DNA of 64,000 nt from Adenanthera pavonina (lineage: Eukaryota > Streptophyta > Magnoliopsida > Fabales > Fabaceae): contig JAIVEN010000002.1 of NCBI GenBank assembly GCA_026686845.1, positions 24,216,001-24,280,000 of the forward strand, read 5' to 3'. Made by a program: the position numbers and the translations under genes. This document shows positions 45,731-57,180 of this stretch, one piece after another. The notes under the pieces were generated by a model. That model did not search any database. It was not told where the DNA came from and saw nothing but the letters and a program-made list of their open reading frames with translations. The first letter of the stretch is position 1. Each line of letters starts with the position of its first letter.

Positions 45731-46711
45731 TAGTGTTGCTATATAAGATAGCTTTTAGGGAAATTTATGTTTTATCATATAAGGCATTTTATAGTTTATG
45801 TAGTCTATTTAATCTTTGTTTTACCTAGAATATCCCTGAAAAAATATAAAAATTAATTAATGTTAGAGAGTTTAATTCATGAGTCAATTATATTAAATAA
45901 AAATAATTTAAAAAAATATAAAAAAAAATTTTGATTATCAATTATTATTCTTAATCCATATATAATAACTAAAAGTACCTTATAAATTAAAACGAAGGAA
46001 GTATAATGATTTTAAGGATAAAGAATTGATAGACATATACCGTACCAAACACCATGCATCCACGTTGTGAGAATATTGGTTTCCCCTTTGTGAGACTGTC
46101 GAGTGGGTGGATGGTTTGTATCGTTTTAGGGTGTGTTTGGCGGTCGGTGATGGTTTGAACATTGGGACATGTAATTATTCTTACACGTAAGCCTTTTTTT
46201 TTTCTGTTATTCTTACACAAATAAATTTATTTTTTTAAACATCAAATATACATTATAAAATTGATAAACTATATCATTATCCTATGTATCAGAAGGGTGC
46301 ATTATTAATTAGTTTTATTTTAAGACTAAAACACACATAAGTCCCTTAAATTTTGGGTAATGTCCATATAATAATACCCATAACCTTTAAAACTTAATAT
46401 AAAACCCCTGACCTTCTATTTTTTATCTATAAAACTTCCTTCCGTTAACACAAAACAGTTAAATAATAATTTAACAGATTTTAGCTCATGAGATCGATTA
46501 GACTCAATGACATGTCATGTGACATCACTTTGAAACCATTAATTATATCATTTCATCAAAATAAATGAATCCTCAAAGAAAACTCCAATTTTCATCCGTC
46601 AATGGCCAAAACGAGCTCATATTCTTCCTCCATCCCCGTCATTTGGTCTCTGCTGGGAAGAAAGTGAAATTTTTGTGAAAAAAAAAACGAAAAGAAATGA
46701 AGCTTCCGGGT

Positions 46712-48382
46712 AATAATATTTTCTTTACTTTTTGGCCACGCGTGAGCTTCTTCTTCTGCTCTCTCTTTTTGTATTTTTAATTTTATCACACAACCACTAA
46801 ATAAATCTGGAGACTTTTTTGTACTAATAAATATTATTTTATGTAATTGACAAAATATCAACACTTTACAACTATGAAATATCGATACTTCAAAAAAATA
46901 GACATACTTATATTCAATACATGATATGATACAATACTCATATCATATTTGTGCATATGTATCAATCCGTACCAATTTATACCCATTTATACCACTTCAA
47001 ATTTTTTACATTAAAATAGAGCTATTTGAAATTATTATAAATATTTTATGGTTTATTTTAACGTTTATACTATACTTTTTAGAATATTTAATACCTATTT
47101 TTATTTTAATAGGTAAATTTATTAATTATACACATAAATAATTATATAAATAATATTATATCTATATAAATATCTCTCGCACCCGTATTCTAAAATTTTA
47201 AAAATTATCGTATCTTTCGTATCATGCCATATCGTATCCGATACACGTACCCATATCTGTGCTACGTAGCTTTAAATACTCATCAGTTATAAAATAAAAT
47301 GTTGTTAGAAAAATTAAAAATAAATTATATTTTTGTACAGTTATCTAGTATCAATATTACTAGAGTAAAATCAAATATTGTTAAGCTTAATTGAGTAGCT
47401 CTCCCCATATAATTTTTTTTTATCTATAATGCTTAAATTCTCTAATTTATTTAAGGGGAATCAAGTTCCTTTTGTTTAACCGGGTCACGTTGGTACTCAT
47501 TTTAATATCAAATATAAGAAAAATTTGAGAAAGTTATATTAATCCAAAATATTGAAAAAAAAATCTTATAATGTAATAAATATATTCCAATAATATTCCT
47601 TATTAATTTGGAGAAAGTTATAACTCTTTCAAAAAAAAATTTTATATTTGAGATTGGAGGGAGTACAAGATAGTTGGGTTAAGTGAAAGAAATTTGATTT
47701 CACTTATGGATGGAAAAAATATTTAATAGTAAAAAATGTGGTAGGCTTTTCATCTATAAGAAAAATCAAGTTTCTTTCATTTAACCCAACTATTTTGGTA
47801 CTCCCTCGAGTCTTAAATATAAAAAAATTTTGAGAGGATTATAATTTTCTCCAAATTAATAAGAAATATTATCGGAATATTTCATTTAATATATTTTATG
47901 TATACATTTTTTCTTATATTTTAGACTAATACAACTTTCTCAAAAATTTTTTATATTTAAAATCAAAAAGAGTACAAACGTAATTGAGTTAAGTAAAAGG
48001 AATTTGATTCCCCTTAAATAAAATCAAAATTTAAACATTATTGATGAAAAAGTCATATTCCAAGAGCTACCCAATTAACATTACCAATACTTAAATTTAA
48101 TCTAATAGTATTGATACTATATAACTGTATAAAAATATAATTGATTTTTAATTCTTTCTAACAACATTTTATTTTATAATTAATGAGTATTTAAAGTATT
48201 GATATTTTATTTTATTTTATTTTATTTAAAGTATTGATATTTTTTTCAGTTACGTGAAAAAATATTTATTAGTATAAAAAAGTGTCCAAATTTATTTAGT
48301 GATTGGGTGACAAAAATTTAAAAAAAAAAAAAAGAGGGGAAGAAGAAGCTGACGCGTGGCAAAAAATAAAGAAAATATTGTT
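46712..48382. mobile_element. Fold-back (long inverted repeat) element, about 1.67 kb
   Basis: The left arm from TAATATTTTCTTTAC (46714) and the right arm ending GTAAAGAAAATATTG-like (about 48380) are reverse complements over most of their length. Matching pairs include CCACGCGTGAGCTTCTTC with GAAGAAGCTGACGCGTGG, and CACTAAATAAATCTGG with its partner at 48290. The centre is about 47730 (GGTTAAGTGAAAGAAA/TTTCTTTCATTTAACC). The left arm carries an extra segment at about 46880-47265. Copies 1 and 2 lack the whole element. It ends about 40 nt before the homology to them resumes. Confidence 0.75.
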
Positions 48383-49437
48383 AAAAAAAAGAAATTTACG
48401 CGGTGCAGGAAGCGCACCAGAACCGCTCCCCTACCGTGTCAACCTTTGTAGCCCCCACATATTTTTTTTTGGCCAAAAAATGGGACCATCCGTTTTTTTT
48501 TAATGTTGTTTAAGATTTTATTATACTGGATAAAAAATAGAATTAATATCTTTTATTTTTTTAAGTGTCATTACAGATTTTATCATATAAATTAATAAAT
48601 AAATTTAATATGTTATATTTCATTTTAAATGTACTAATATGTTCTTAAAAAATAAAAAAATAAAAAAAATAATTAATATTATTTTTAACTTTTAAGGTGA
48701 TAGATGTGTGTATAAGTGAAAAAATAATAATTAATACTATATTGAAATTTTAAAATAACGTATAAAAAAAATAAAAATTATTTTAAAATGTCACAGATAA
48801 AAAGAAATGGAGGAGTATCCTAAACCGAAAGTGCTTCCACACTTTTATTTTAAAAACAAAAGCCTATGATTTTCAGTGGTTTGGAATAATCCACGTGCTT
48901 TTTTCAAAATACAGTTCTTTTGCAATTTATTATCACCGTAATGTTGAAGATAATGAGTTATTATTCGAAGTTTCATGGGACCATTAAACTGTGGTATTCA
49001 TCTCACAATTCACACGCCAATTTTTTGTCGACCGCATATATAATGGTCCCATGAAACACCGAAGACTGAAGAGTGAAGACTGTATTAATATTGACAAAGA
49101 CTAAATTAACAATGATATTCTTAATTTTCATTCTTGTTTGATTTTTCAAAATACAGTTCTTTTCAGAAATTAATTCTATCTTACGCGTTAGGTATTCAAA
49201 ATCACCCAGTTGCGAAGCTCTTTCTATCAAGTGTCTGTATATGTCCAGAACACTGAACAATTGGAAAAGTAAAAGACAAAGACCAATAATATACCTTTGA
49301 ACCTTTGTTTGAATTTTATGATGCCTAAGGCAATGAAAAAATCACTAACCCATCTCACACGTTATCCATAATTCAGAACTTCCAAATAAATGCATCTTTG
49401 AAAATTTCGGTATCGCGGGGCCAATATATGCTTGGTA

Positions 49438-49462
49438 GTATGTCCATTGTCGGTGGACATAC
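49438..49462. promoter_or_regulatory. Conserved palindrome in LRR-kinase promoter
   Basis: Arms GTATGTCCA/TGGACATAC with spacer TTGTCGG, 194 nt before ATG 49656; identical to the copy at 7069-7093. Confidence 0.5.
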
Positions 49463-49594
49463 TCCCCAGACATTGACTCTGAAGAATGAAGATCATTAAC
49501 AACGAACTTCATGAAGTTTTTTTTTTTTTTTGGCTGAAATGGGACCAACTCATTCAACAATATTTCAAAAGTGAAAGATAAGATCCAACCTTTC

Positions 49595-49600
49595 TATAAA
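49595..49600 (+). promoter_or_regulatory. TATA box of the truncated LRR gene
   Basis: TATAAA in CTTTCTATAAAGACCC, 56 nt before ATG 49656, the standard position in this cluster. Confidence 0.6.
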
Positions 49601-49655
49601 GACCCAGCCTCTGTACTCATTTGGGGATCACTTTCCATTAACCAATTAATTAAAG

Positions 49656-50615
49656 ATGGCATTCTCCAATATTATTATTATGTTGAATACTCCAACAATG
49701 GCTGTAATCAAAGTACTACTATTGTGCCTTGCCTTTTCTTTGCTCCCCAATGCTACTGCCATGATAGCAGAGGAAAAACATGCTCTGCTTCAAACCAAAT
49801 GGTGGCCTATTGGCAATAGTTGCTACATTGACTTAACAGACCCTTGTGAATGGGATGGCGTACATTGCAATGAATTCGGAAGCGTTATTTCGATGAACTC
49901 ACCAACAGCCACTCCACAACAGGCTCGCCTAGCAGACCTCAACTTCACTGCATTTCCCAATCTACAACATTTGGATCTTCGTGGAATGGGATTGACTGGG
50001 ACTATGTCACCACAGATCGAAGCTCTTCAAGATCTCACCCATCTGGACTTGTCTTATAACAACCTTGTTGGTGAGTTACTTTCATCCCTACCAACCTCAC
50101 TAGACTAGAAATGTTGAATTTGAGTAAAAACAATCTATAACATCTGAAACTTAATAGAATGGGTTTGACAGGTTCCATTCCAGATCAGATAGAAGCACTT
50201 CAACATCTCACATATCTAGACTTATCTTACAACAATCTTACTGGTGAGTTACCTTCCACCTTGCAATCTGACTTAATTAGAAACTTTGTAATCGAGTAAA
50301 AACAACCCATAACATCTAAAACTTGATGGAATGGGTTTGACAGGTTCTATTCCACATCAGATAGGAGCTCTTCAAAATCTCACCCATCTATCCTTTTCTC
50401 ATAATAATTTTTTTGGTAAGATACCTTCCACCCTTGCCAGCCTCACTAGACTAGAAAGGATGGATTTGAGTAAAAACAACTTAGGTGGTTCCATTCCTTC
50501 AACTTTTAGTTTTTTAGGCAATCTCAGGAGCTTAAATTTGTCATCAAATATACTCACTGATAAGATTCCTTCTTCAATTTTCAGTTTTTTAAGCAATCTC
50601 ACACGTTATCCATAA
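49656..50615 (+). CDS. Truncated LRR protein, predicted secreted, 252 aa
   Basis: Predicted exons 49656-50070 (415 nt), 50172-50243 (72 nt) and 50344-50615 (272 nt); joined 759 nt, one open frame of 252 aa. It contains a signal peptide (VLLLCLAFSLLPNATA), an LRR N-cap (DPCEWDGVHC) and about six LRRs, ending NLTRYP then stop. The stop comes from promoter-type sequence fused at the shared breakpoint (GCAATCTCACACGTTATCC). There is no transmembrane segment or kinase, so if made it would be an extracellular LRR protein. Promoter and TATA box are intact. Whether it is expressed is unknown; it may simply be a truncated pseudogene. Confidence 0.6.
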
Positions 50616-50971
50616 TTCAGAACTTTCAAATGTATATGCATCTTTGAAATTTCTGATATGGCGGGGACAATATATGTTTGGTAGTAGGAAGGCCACGGTA
50701 ACTGGTTTCATTCAATTGTGGCCATCTAGTCTAGCACGTTAAATTTATACTTTGACAATAGAGAATCATTAACAATAAACTTTATGAATTTTGCTTGATT
50801 TTTTTTAAACAGAAAATAAAAAGTAGTATATTATTATCATTAATAATCACAGTTGTTTAACAAATTAATGTCATGTAAAAAGTTACTATATTTTATAAAA
50901 AGTTTTTGAAAACTATAAAAAGAAGTTGTGAAATTATATAAATTTTTGCTATCAAATTAAAAGCACCATAT

Positions 50972-51022
<51 letters not shown>

Positions 51023-51120
51023 TAAAGTCACATTGAATGACCGATCAATTAAACACAACAATAAATAAAATTAAAGAGAAAACAATTGTTTTTATTGAAA
51101 TGGGAGAAACTCATTCAATA
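50616..51120. other. Promoter-like sequence after the truncation, with microsatellite
   Basis: Continues as LRR-kinase upstream DNA (CCATAATTCAGAACTTTC onward). It includes a (TAA)n tract at 50971-51025 and ends where AACTCATTCAATAATACTT runs into LRR-unit sequence, losing TATA box, ATG and exon 1 of the next copy. Confidence 0.6.
50971..51025. repeat. (TAA)n microsatellite
   Basis: About 17 AAT/TAA triplets; the equivalent tract in other copies (32270, 52120) has only 3-4. Confidence 0.85.
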
Positions 51121-51803
51121 ATACTTGATGGAATTCATCTTGTAGGTAAGTAGATACCATTCTAACTCACATAAGTGCTCTTTAAATATCTTCATTACTG
51201 AACTTGTCTCATAGCAACCTAATTAATACGTTATTTTCCACCCTTACCAACTTTACTCAAGTATAAAGGTTTGTATTTGGGTAGAATCAACCTAGAATGT
51301 CTTCAATGTATTCCAGTGGTTATGACAGGTTCCATTCCATATCAAATAGGAGTTCTTCAAAATCTCACATATCTAGACTTATCTGAAAACAATCTTACAG
51401 GTGAGTTACCTTCCATCTTGCAAATATCACTTAATTAGAAACTTTACATTTGAGTAAAAATAACCTATAACATCTGCAACTTAATGGAATGGGTTTGACA
51501 GGTTCCGTTCCATATCAGATAGGAGCTCTCCAATATCCTATTTATGTGAACTTATTTGGTAACAATCTTTTTGGTGAGTTACTTTCCACCCTTGGCAACT
51601 TCACTAGACTAGAAAGGTTGGATTTGAGTAAAAACAACTTAGGTGGATCCATTCTTTCAACTTTCAGTTTTTTAGGCAATCTCAAGAGCTTAAATTTGTT
51701 ATCAAATAAATTCACTTTTAAGATTCCTTCTTCAACTCAGTTTTTTAGGCAATCTCACACGTTATCCATAATTCAGAACTTTCAAATGTATATGCATCTT
51801 TGA
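51121..51803 (+). pseudogene. Headless LRR fragment
   Basis: No exon 1. It has ruined units first, then an intact 72-nt unit at 51329-51400 with AG and GT borders, then a segment from 51502 encoding LRRs. It runs through the shared breakpoint near 51750 to a stop at 51803. No transmembrane or kinase sequence. Confidence 0.75.
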
Positions 51804-52352
51804 AATTTCTGGTATTGCCGGGCCAATATAAGTTTGGTAGTAGGAAGGCCACGGTGACAACTTTCATTCAATTGTGGCCATCTAGTCTAGAAAGTTAAAT
51901 TTGTACTTTGACAATAAAAGATCATTAACAATGAACTTTTTGAATTCTTGCTTAATTTTTTTAAACAGAAAAGAAAAATATATTATTATAATTAACAGTC
52001 ACAGTTGTTTGACAAATTCAACTAAAAAGTTACTATATTTTATAAAAAAGTTTTTAAAAATTATAAAAAGAAGTTGCGAAGTTATATGAATTTCTGCCAT
52101 CAAATTTAAAGCACCATATAATAATAATAATTAAAAAAAAAGTCACATTGAACACCCTATCAATTAAACAAAGCAATAAAGAAAAAGCAATAACAAGTTT
52201 TTTTTGGTTGAAATGGGAGAAACTCATTCAATAACACTTTGAAACAAGAGATAAGTTTTTGTCATTGACCTTTAATAGCGGCCAACCTTTATAGAAAGAC
52301 TCTGCCTCTGCATTCATTTGGTGATCACTTTCCACTAACTAATTAATTAAAC
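51804..52352 (+). promoter_or_regulatory. Promoter region of the LRR kinase at 52353
   Basis: Collinear with 31930-32507. The TATA box is degraded (TATAGAAA at about 52290). The leader ends TTAAACATGG, with C replacing the G of the usual AAAGATGG start context. Confidence 0.55.
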
Positions 52353-55300
52353 ATGGCATTCTCCAATATTATTATTATTATTATTATTGTGTCCATTACT
52401 CCAACAATGGCTGTAATCATACGTATTACTATTATGCCTTACCATTTCTTTGATCCCCAATGCTACTGCCATGATAGCTGAGGAAAAACATGCTCTGCTT
52501 CAAACCAAATGGTGGAATACCAGCGATAGTTTCTACAACTCCTCAGACGTTTGTCAATGGTTTGGCATATATTGCAATGAATTCGGAAGCATTATTTCGA
52601 TGAAGTCACTAGCAGTCACTCCACAACAGGCTCGGCTAGCAGACCTCAACTTCACTGCATTTCCAAATCTAGGATACATGGATCTTCATGCAATGGGATT
52701 GACAGGGACCATTCCAGCTCAAATAGGAGCTCTTCAATTTCTGACCAATCTAGACTTGTCTAATAATAACTTTATTGGTGAGTTACTTTTCATCCTTACC
52801 AACCTCCCTCAATAAAAAAAATTGCATTTTAGTACAAACGACCAAGAATGTTTGTGACTTTATGGAATTCGCCATGAAGGTGCCATTCCAACTCACATAA
52901 GTGCTCTTTAAAATGTCTTCATTACTGAACATGTCTCATAACAACCTAAGAAATGAGTTGTCTTCCCCCTTACCAACTTCACTCAAGTATAAAGGTTTGC
53001 ATTTGGTAGAATCAACCTAGAATGTCTTCAATTTAATCCAATGGTTACAACAGGTTCCATTCCAAGTCAGATAGGAGCTCTTCAAAATCTCATATCTCTG
53101 GACTTGTATGAAAACAATATTTCCGGTGAGTTACCTTCTATCTTGTAAACCTCACTTAATTAGAAACTTTGTATTTGAGTAAAAACAACCTATAACGTCT
53201 GAAACTTAATGGAATGGGTTTGAACTCTTCAAAATCTCATATAAGGTTTATATTTGGGTAGAATCAACCTTATTCGTCTTCAATTTAAACCAATGGTTAT
53301 GACAGGTTCCATTCCAGGTCAGATAGGAGCTCTTCAAAATCTCACATCTCTAAACTTGTCTAAAAATAACATTTCTGGTGAGTAAGCTTCCACCTTTTAA
53401 ACCTCACTTAATTAGAGTATTTTTATTTGGGTAAAAAAAAAAACCTATAATGTCTACAACTTAATCTAATGGGTTTAACAAGTTCTATTCCATATCAAAT
53501 AGGAGCTCTTCAAAATTTCATCTATCTATACTTGTATGTTACAACCTTAGCGATGAGTTACCTTCTAGCTTCACCTACCTTACTCAATTAAAAAGCTTAG
53601 ATTTGAGTAGAAATAACCTAATTGGAGTCATTCCTTCCACTTTCAAGTTTTTAAGAAATTTGAGTTGCCTATCCATGTACTCATATATGTTCTCTAGTGA
53701 GATCCCTTCAATTTTAAATTTGACAAATTTGGAAATTCTTGATGTTCCTAATATCAATTAAGTGATAGCATACCAAAAGAGATGGGATATTTAAAAGTTC
53801 CTTTCCAGTATATTTCATCTAATATTTGGTATTTATAATGTCTACAACTTAATCAAATGAGTTTGACAGGTACTATTCCAGATCAAATAGGAGCTCTTCA
53901 AAATCTCATTCATCTGGACTTGTCTAATAACAATCTTACTGGGGAGTTACCTTCCACCCTTGCCAACCTCATTGGACTACAAACGTTGGATTTAAGTAAA
54001 AACAACATTAGTGGATCCATTCCATTTACTTTCAAATTTTTAGGCAATCTCACGAGCTTAAATTTGTCATCAAATATATTCACCGATGAGATCCTTCCTG
54101 CAATTTTAAGTTTGACAAATTTAGAAGTACTTGACATTTCCCAAAATAGAATAAGTGGTTCCATACCAAAAGAGATTAAATATTTTTATTTTCCTTTTAC
54201 TCTAAATCTCTCCTGGAACATGCTAAGTGGAAATATACCATACATTCATAATCATTTAAATTTTGATGGTGACTTTAGTCATAACAAATTCAATGGAGTG
54301 AGCTCATCTAGCTTATGCTCATCTCCAACAGGGTGTCACATTGATTTGAGCTACAATAATATCTCTGGTAGTATACCTAGAGAACTTGGTGAGTTGCGAT
54401 TCATCAACTTGTCATATAATTTTCTCAGCGGCTACGTTCCATGTGAAGTTTGTAGCTCTTTTCCTTGTGACATTTTAAATGGTAACAAAAAAGTACTAGG
54501 TCAAGAGAGGACATATGATTCTTGTAAAAGCCCAGAGAATACACATGATTCTTCTAAAAGTATAGAGTCATTCTTGAAGATCATTATTCCTTTGACAATT
54601 TTTCTTGTCATTGTATTTGTTGTGGGTTTCTTCATGTTCAAGTTTTCCGAAAAAAACAAGAAACCCAAGATTGAGAGAAGAGAGACAAAGAATGGGGATT
54701 TGTTTTCCATATGGAATTATGATGGTAAGATTGCATTTGAAGATATCATTGAAGCAACTAAGGACTTTGACATCAAATACTGTATTGGAACTGGTGCCTA
54801 TGGAAGTGTTTATAGGGCACAACTTCCTAGTGGTAGAATTGTAGCATTGAAAAAGCTTCATAGAAGAGAGTCTGAAAATCCATCTTTTGCTAAAAGCTTT
54901 CACAATGAAGTGAAGATGTTAACTGAAATTCAACATCGCAACATTGTAAAGCTTCATGGTTTTTGTTTACATAATCAATGCATGTTTCTCATTTATGAAT
55001 ATATGGAAAGAGGAAGCCTTTTTTATGTGTTGAGTAATGACGATGAAGCTAAAGAGTTGGATTGGAGCAAGAGGGCAAATGCCATTAAAGGAATAGCAAA
55101 TGCTTTGTTCTACATGCATTATGATTGCACTCCTCCAATTATCCATCGAGACATTACAAGTAGTAATGTATTGTTGAACTCAAATATGGAGGCATTTGTA
55201 TCAGACTTTGGCACAGCTAGAATACTTGATCCTGATTCATCCAATCAAACTATTTTAGTTGGTACTTACGGTTATGTTGCTCCAGGTTAGCTTTTTTGCT

Positions 55301-55758
55301 TTTCCTACTATTTCTCTTGTTGTGATGTATTTGGTTTATACAATTACCTTGGAATAATTACATTATTTCTTAATTTTTGGTTCATTGCAGAGCTTGCATA
55401 CACAATAATTGTGACCGAAAAATGTGATGTTTATAGTTTTGGAATTGTGGCATTGGAAATAATCATTGGAAGACATCCAGGAGATTTAATATTGTCTTTG
55501 TCAAAGACTCATTCTGAAAGCATTTTGTTAAAAGACATCTTAGACCCATGTCTCTCACTTCCATTAGGAAAAGATGTTGAAGATGTTATTCTCTTAGCTG
55601 CAATTGCATTAGCATGCTTGCATCCTTCACCAAAATCTCGACCATCAATGCAGCAAGTCACTCAAAAATTTTTATTTTCCAAGCCGACATTAAATGTTCC
55701 TTTCAATAACATTTCTTTCCAACATTTAAGGAGTCAAGATATAGGAATATTCTCTTAA
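52353..55758 (+). pseudogene. MIK2-type LRR receptor kinase, near-complete, signal-peptide frameshift
   Basis: Pieces: exon 1 52353-52777; intact 72-nt LRR exons 53054-53125 and 53306-53377; main exon 53870-55285; last exon 55391-55758. Exon 1 is 425 nt where phase requires 424 or 427, because one extra base lies in the signal peptide (ATCATACGTATTACT where others have ATCAAAGTACTACT). ATG 52353 therefore reads into a stop (HDS then TGA). An in-frame ATG at 52471 would skip the signal peptide. A microsatellite-like ATT run encodes seven consecutive Ile after MAFSN. Downstream everything is open: LRRs, transmembrane IIPLTIFLVIVFVVGFFMF, and a kinase with IGTGAYGSV, VALKK, HRD, DFG and APE split by the intron. 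Degenerate LRR units and an extra decayed LRR stretch (53585-53830) lie in the introns. One base from intact; it could be functional with another start. Confidence 0.82.
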
Positions 55759-56109
55759 ACAACTTGGAGTTGTGTTTTTCAAGTATAAGCAATTGAACTC
55801 AAAACCTCAAAGGTTAAGCCATCAAGGGCTTATCACTTACAAGTAGTAATGTGTTGTTATACATAATGATGGAGGCTTTTGAATCAAACTTTGGCATTGC
55901 TCAAATACTTGATTTTGAGTCATCCAATCAAACTCTTTTAGTTGATACTTATGATTATGTTGCTCCAAGTTAGCTTTTTTGCATCTCTACTGTTCCTTTT
56001 GTTGTGATGTATTTTATGTTTACAATAAGCTTGAGATACTTACATTATTTGTTAATGTTTTGGTTCCTTGACACTACATACACTATAGTTATGACTGACA
56101 AATAGGAAC

Positions 56110-56470
56110 AAGACTAGGATTTGATTATCATCGTCGAGATTAAAAAACATATATGTTAATAAAGAAAAAGCTTTAACACCTAAAATAGGAAACAAATTAT
56201 GATATACATATATATTATTGAAAGTAAATGTAGTGTCAAAGTGTTGATTTAGGAAAAAAGAATATGAATTCTATAATGGGATAGGTTTAAAAAACTGAAT
56301 ACTTTAAAAAAAGTGTTAATTTTTTTAATTTTTTACCTATTTTTAAAATAAAGTATAAATTTTGAAAACCAAACGTATAGAATCTCTACATAATATAAAA
56401 ATTTGATATAAAAATATACATCATATTAAATAAAAATTGAATAACTGGGGACCATGGCTACCATGTTCCT
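56110..56470. other. AT-rich insertion within the kinase fragment
   Basis: Unrelated DNA separating two kinase pieces; no terminal repeats recognised. Confidence 0.4.
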
Positions 56471-56575
56471 TCCATGCTTATTAAAAAATGTGATGTTTAT
56501 GGATATGGAATGATGACATTGGAAACAATTATTGTAAGACTTCCTGGAGACTTAATATTGTCTTTGTCAAAGATA

Positions 56576-56989
56576 CTTCCTCCATTACGCTATATAGTAC
56601 ACTATTTTGATAAATTTATGTTTCAAAATATAGTGCATTGTATGGATTACATTGTATTTTTTTATTGTCTTTTCATTGTTACCCTTAATAAGTAAGCTTA
56701 TATATTCTACGGTTGTCAATACATTTTATGAAAATTCTTTAATGGTTTGGTCAAATCATAAATGAATGAAAGAGAATTTCCCCCAAAAGCTTCACTCTTC
56801 ACAATTGCCAATAACCCATGAGAACTCGAAAAAAAGAATGAATGAGAGAATGACTGTAATTTATTAATGTATGAAGTATTATTAAATAAGGGTAATTTGG
56901 AAAATAATTAAAAAAAATTTTGTTTACTAATAATTGTCTTGGTACGTGTGTGGTAGTTAAAAGTACATTATAAATTGAAATTGAGGGGG
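56576..56989. mobile_element. Stowaway-like MITE in the kinase pseudogene
   Basis: Starts CTTCCTCCATTACGCTATAT and ends AAATTGAAATTGAGGGGG, flanked by TA (56574-56575 and 56990-56991). The flanking kinase sequence (TTGTCAAAGA ... AAAGCATCTTGTTAAAA) is continuous in paralogues such as 55500-55535. Confidence 0.7.
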
Positions 56990-57180
56990 TAAATACTAAA
57001 AGCATCTTGTTAAAAAAAAATGTTTTAATAACAATAGCATTTGCATGCTTATGTCCTTCACGGAAATCTCGGCCATCAATGCAACGAGCCCCTCGAAAGG
57101 CTTTTACTCTCCAAGTTGCCATTTAAGTGTCCCTTTAAATAACATTCCACTCCAGCATTCAATGAAACAAGATATATAAA

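Larger units (their letters stand above)
45731..49655. repeat. Upstream duplication block, copy 3 of 3
   Basis: Collinear with copies 1 and 2 on both sides of a large inverted-repeat insertion at 46712-48382. It ends at ATG 49656. No gene lies within. Confidence 0.78.
55840..57180 (+). pseudogene. Decayed kinase-domain fragment of the LRR-kinase family
   Basis: Begins at TSSNVLL (after HRD) near 55842 and continues MEAFESNFGIAQIL, so DFG is NFG, then through a ruined intron (TCCAAGTTAGC) to a stop. A later piece at 56478-56575 (KKCDVYGYGMMTLETIIVRL) and a last piece at about 57000-57120 (IAFACLCPSRKSRPSMQ) are the C-lobe, separated by a MITE. The first part of the gene (LRRs, N-lobe) is missing. 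It directly follows the gene ending at 55758, so it is a partial tandem copy. Confidence 0.82.

Noticed and set aside
50971..51025. CRISPR-like or regulatory repeat
   Set aside because: A plain TAA microsatellite; no spacers, and the genome is a plant's.
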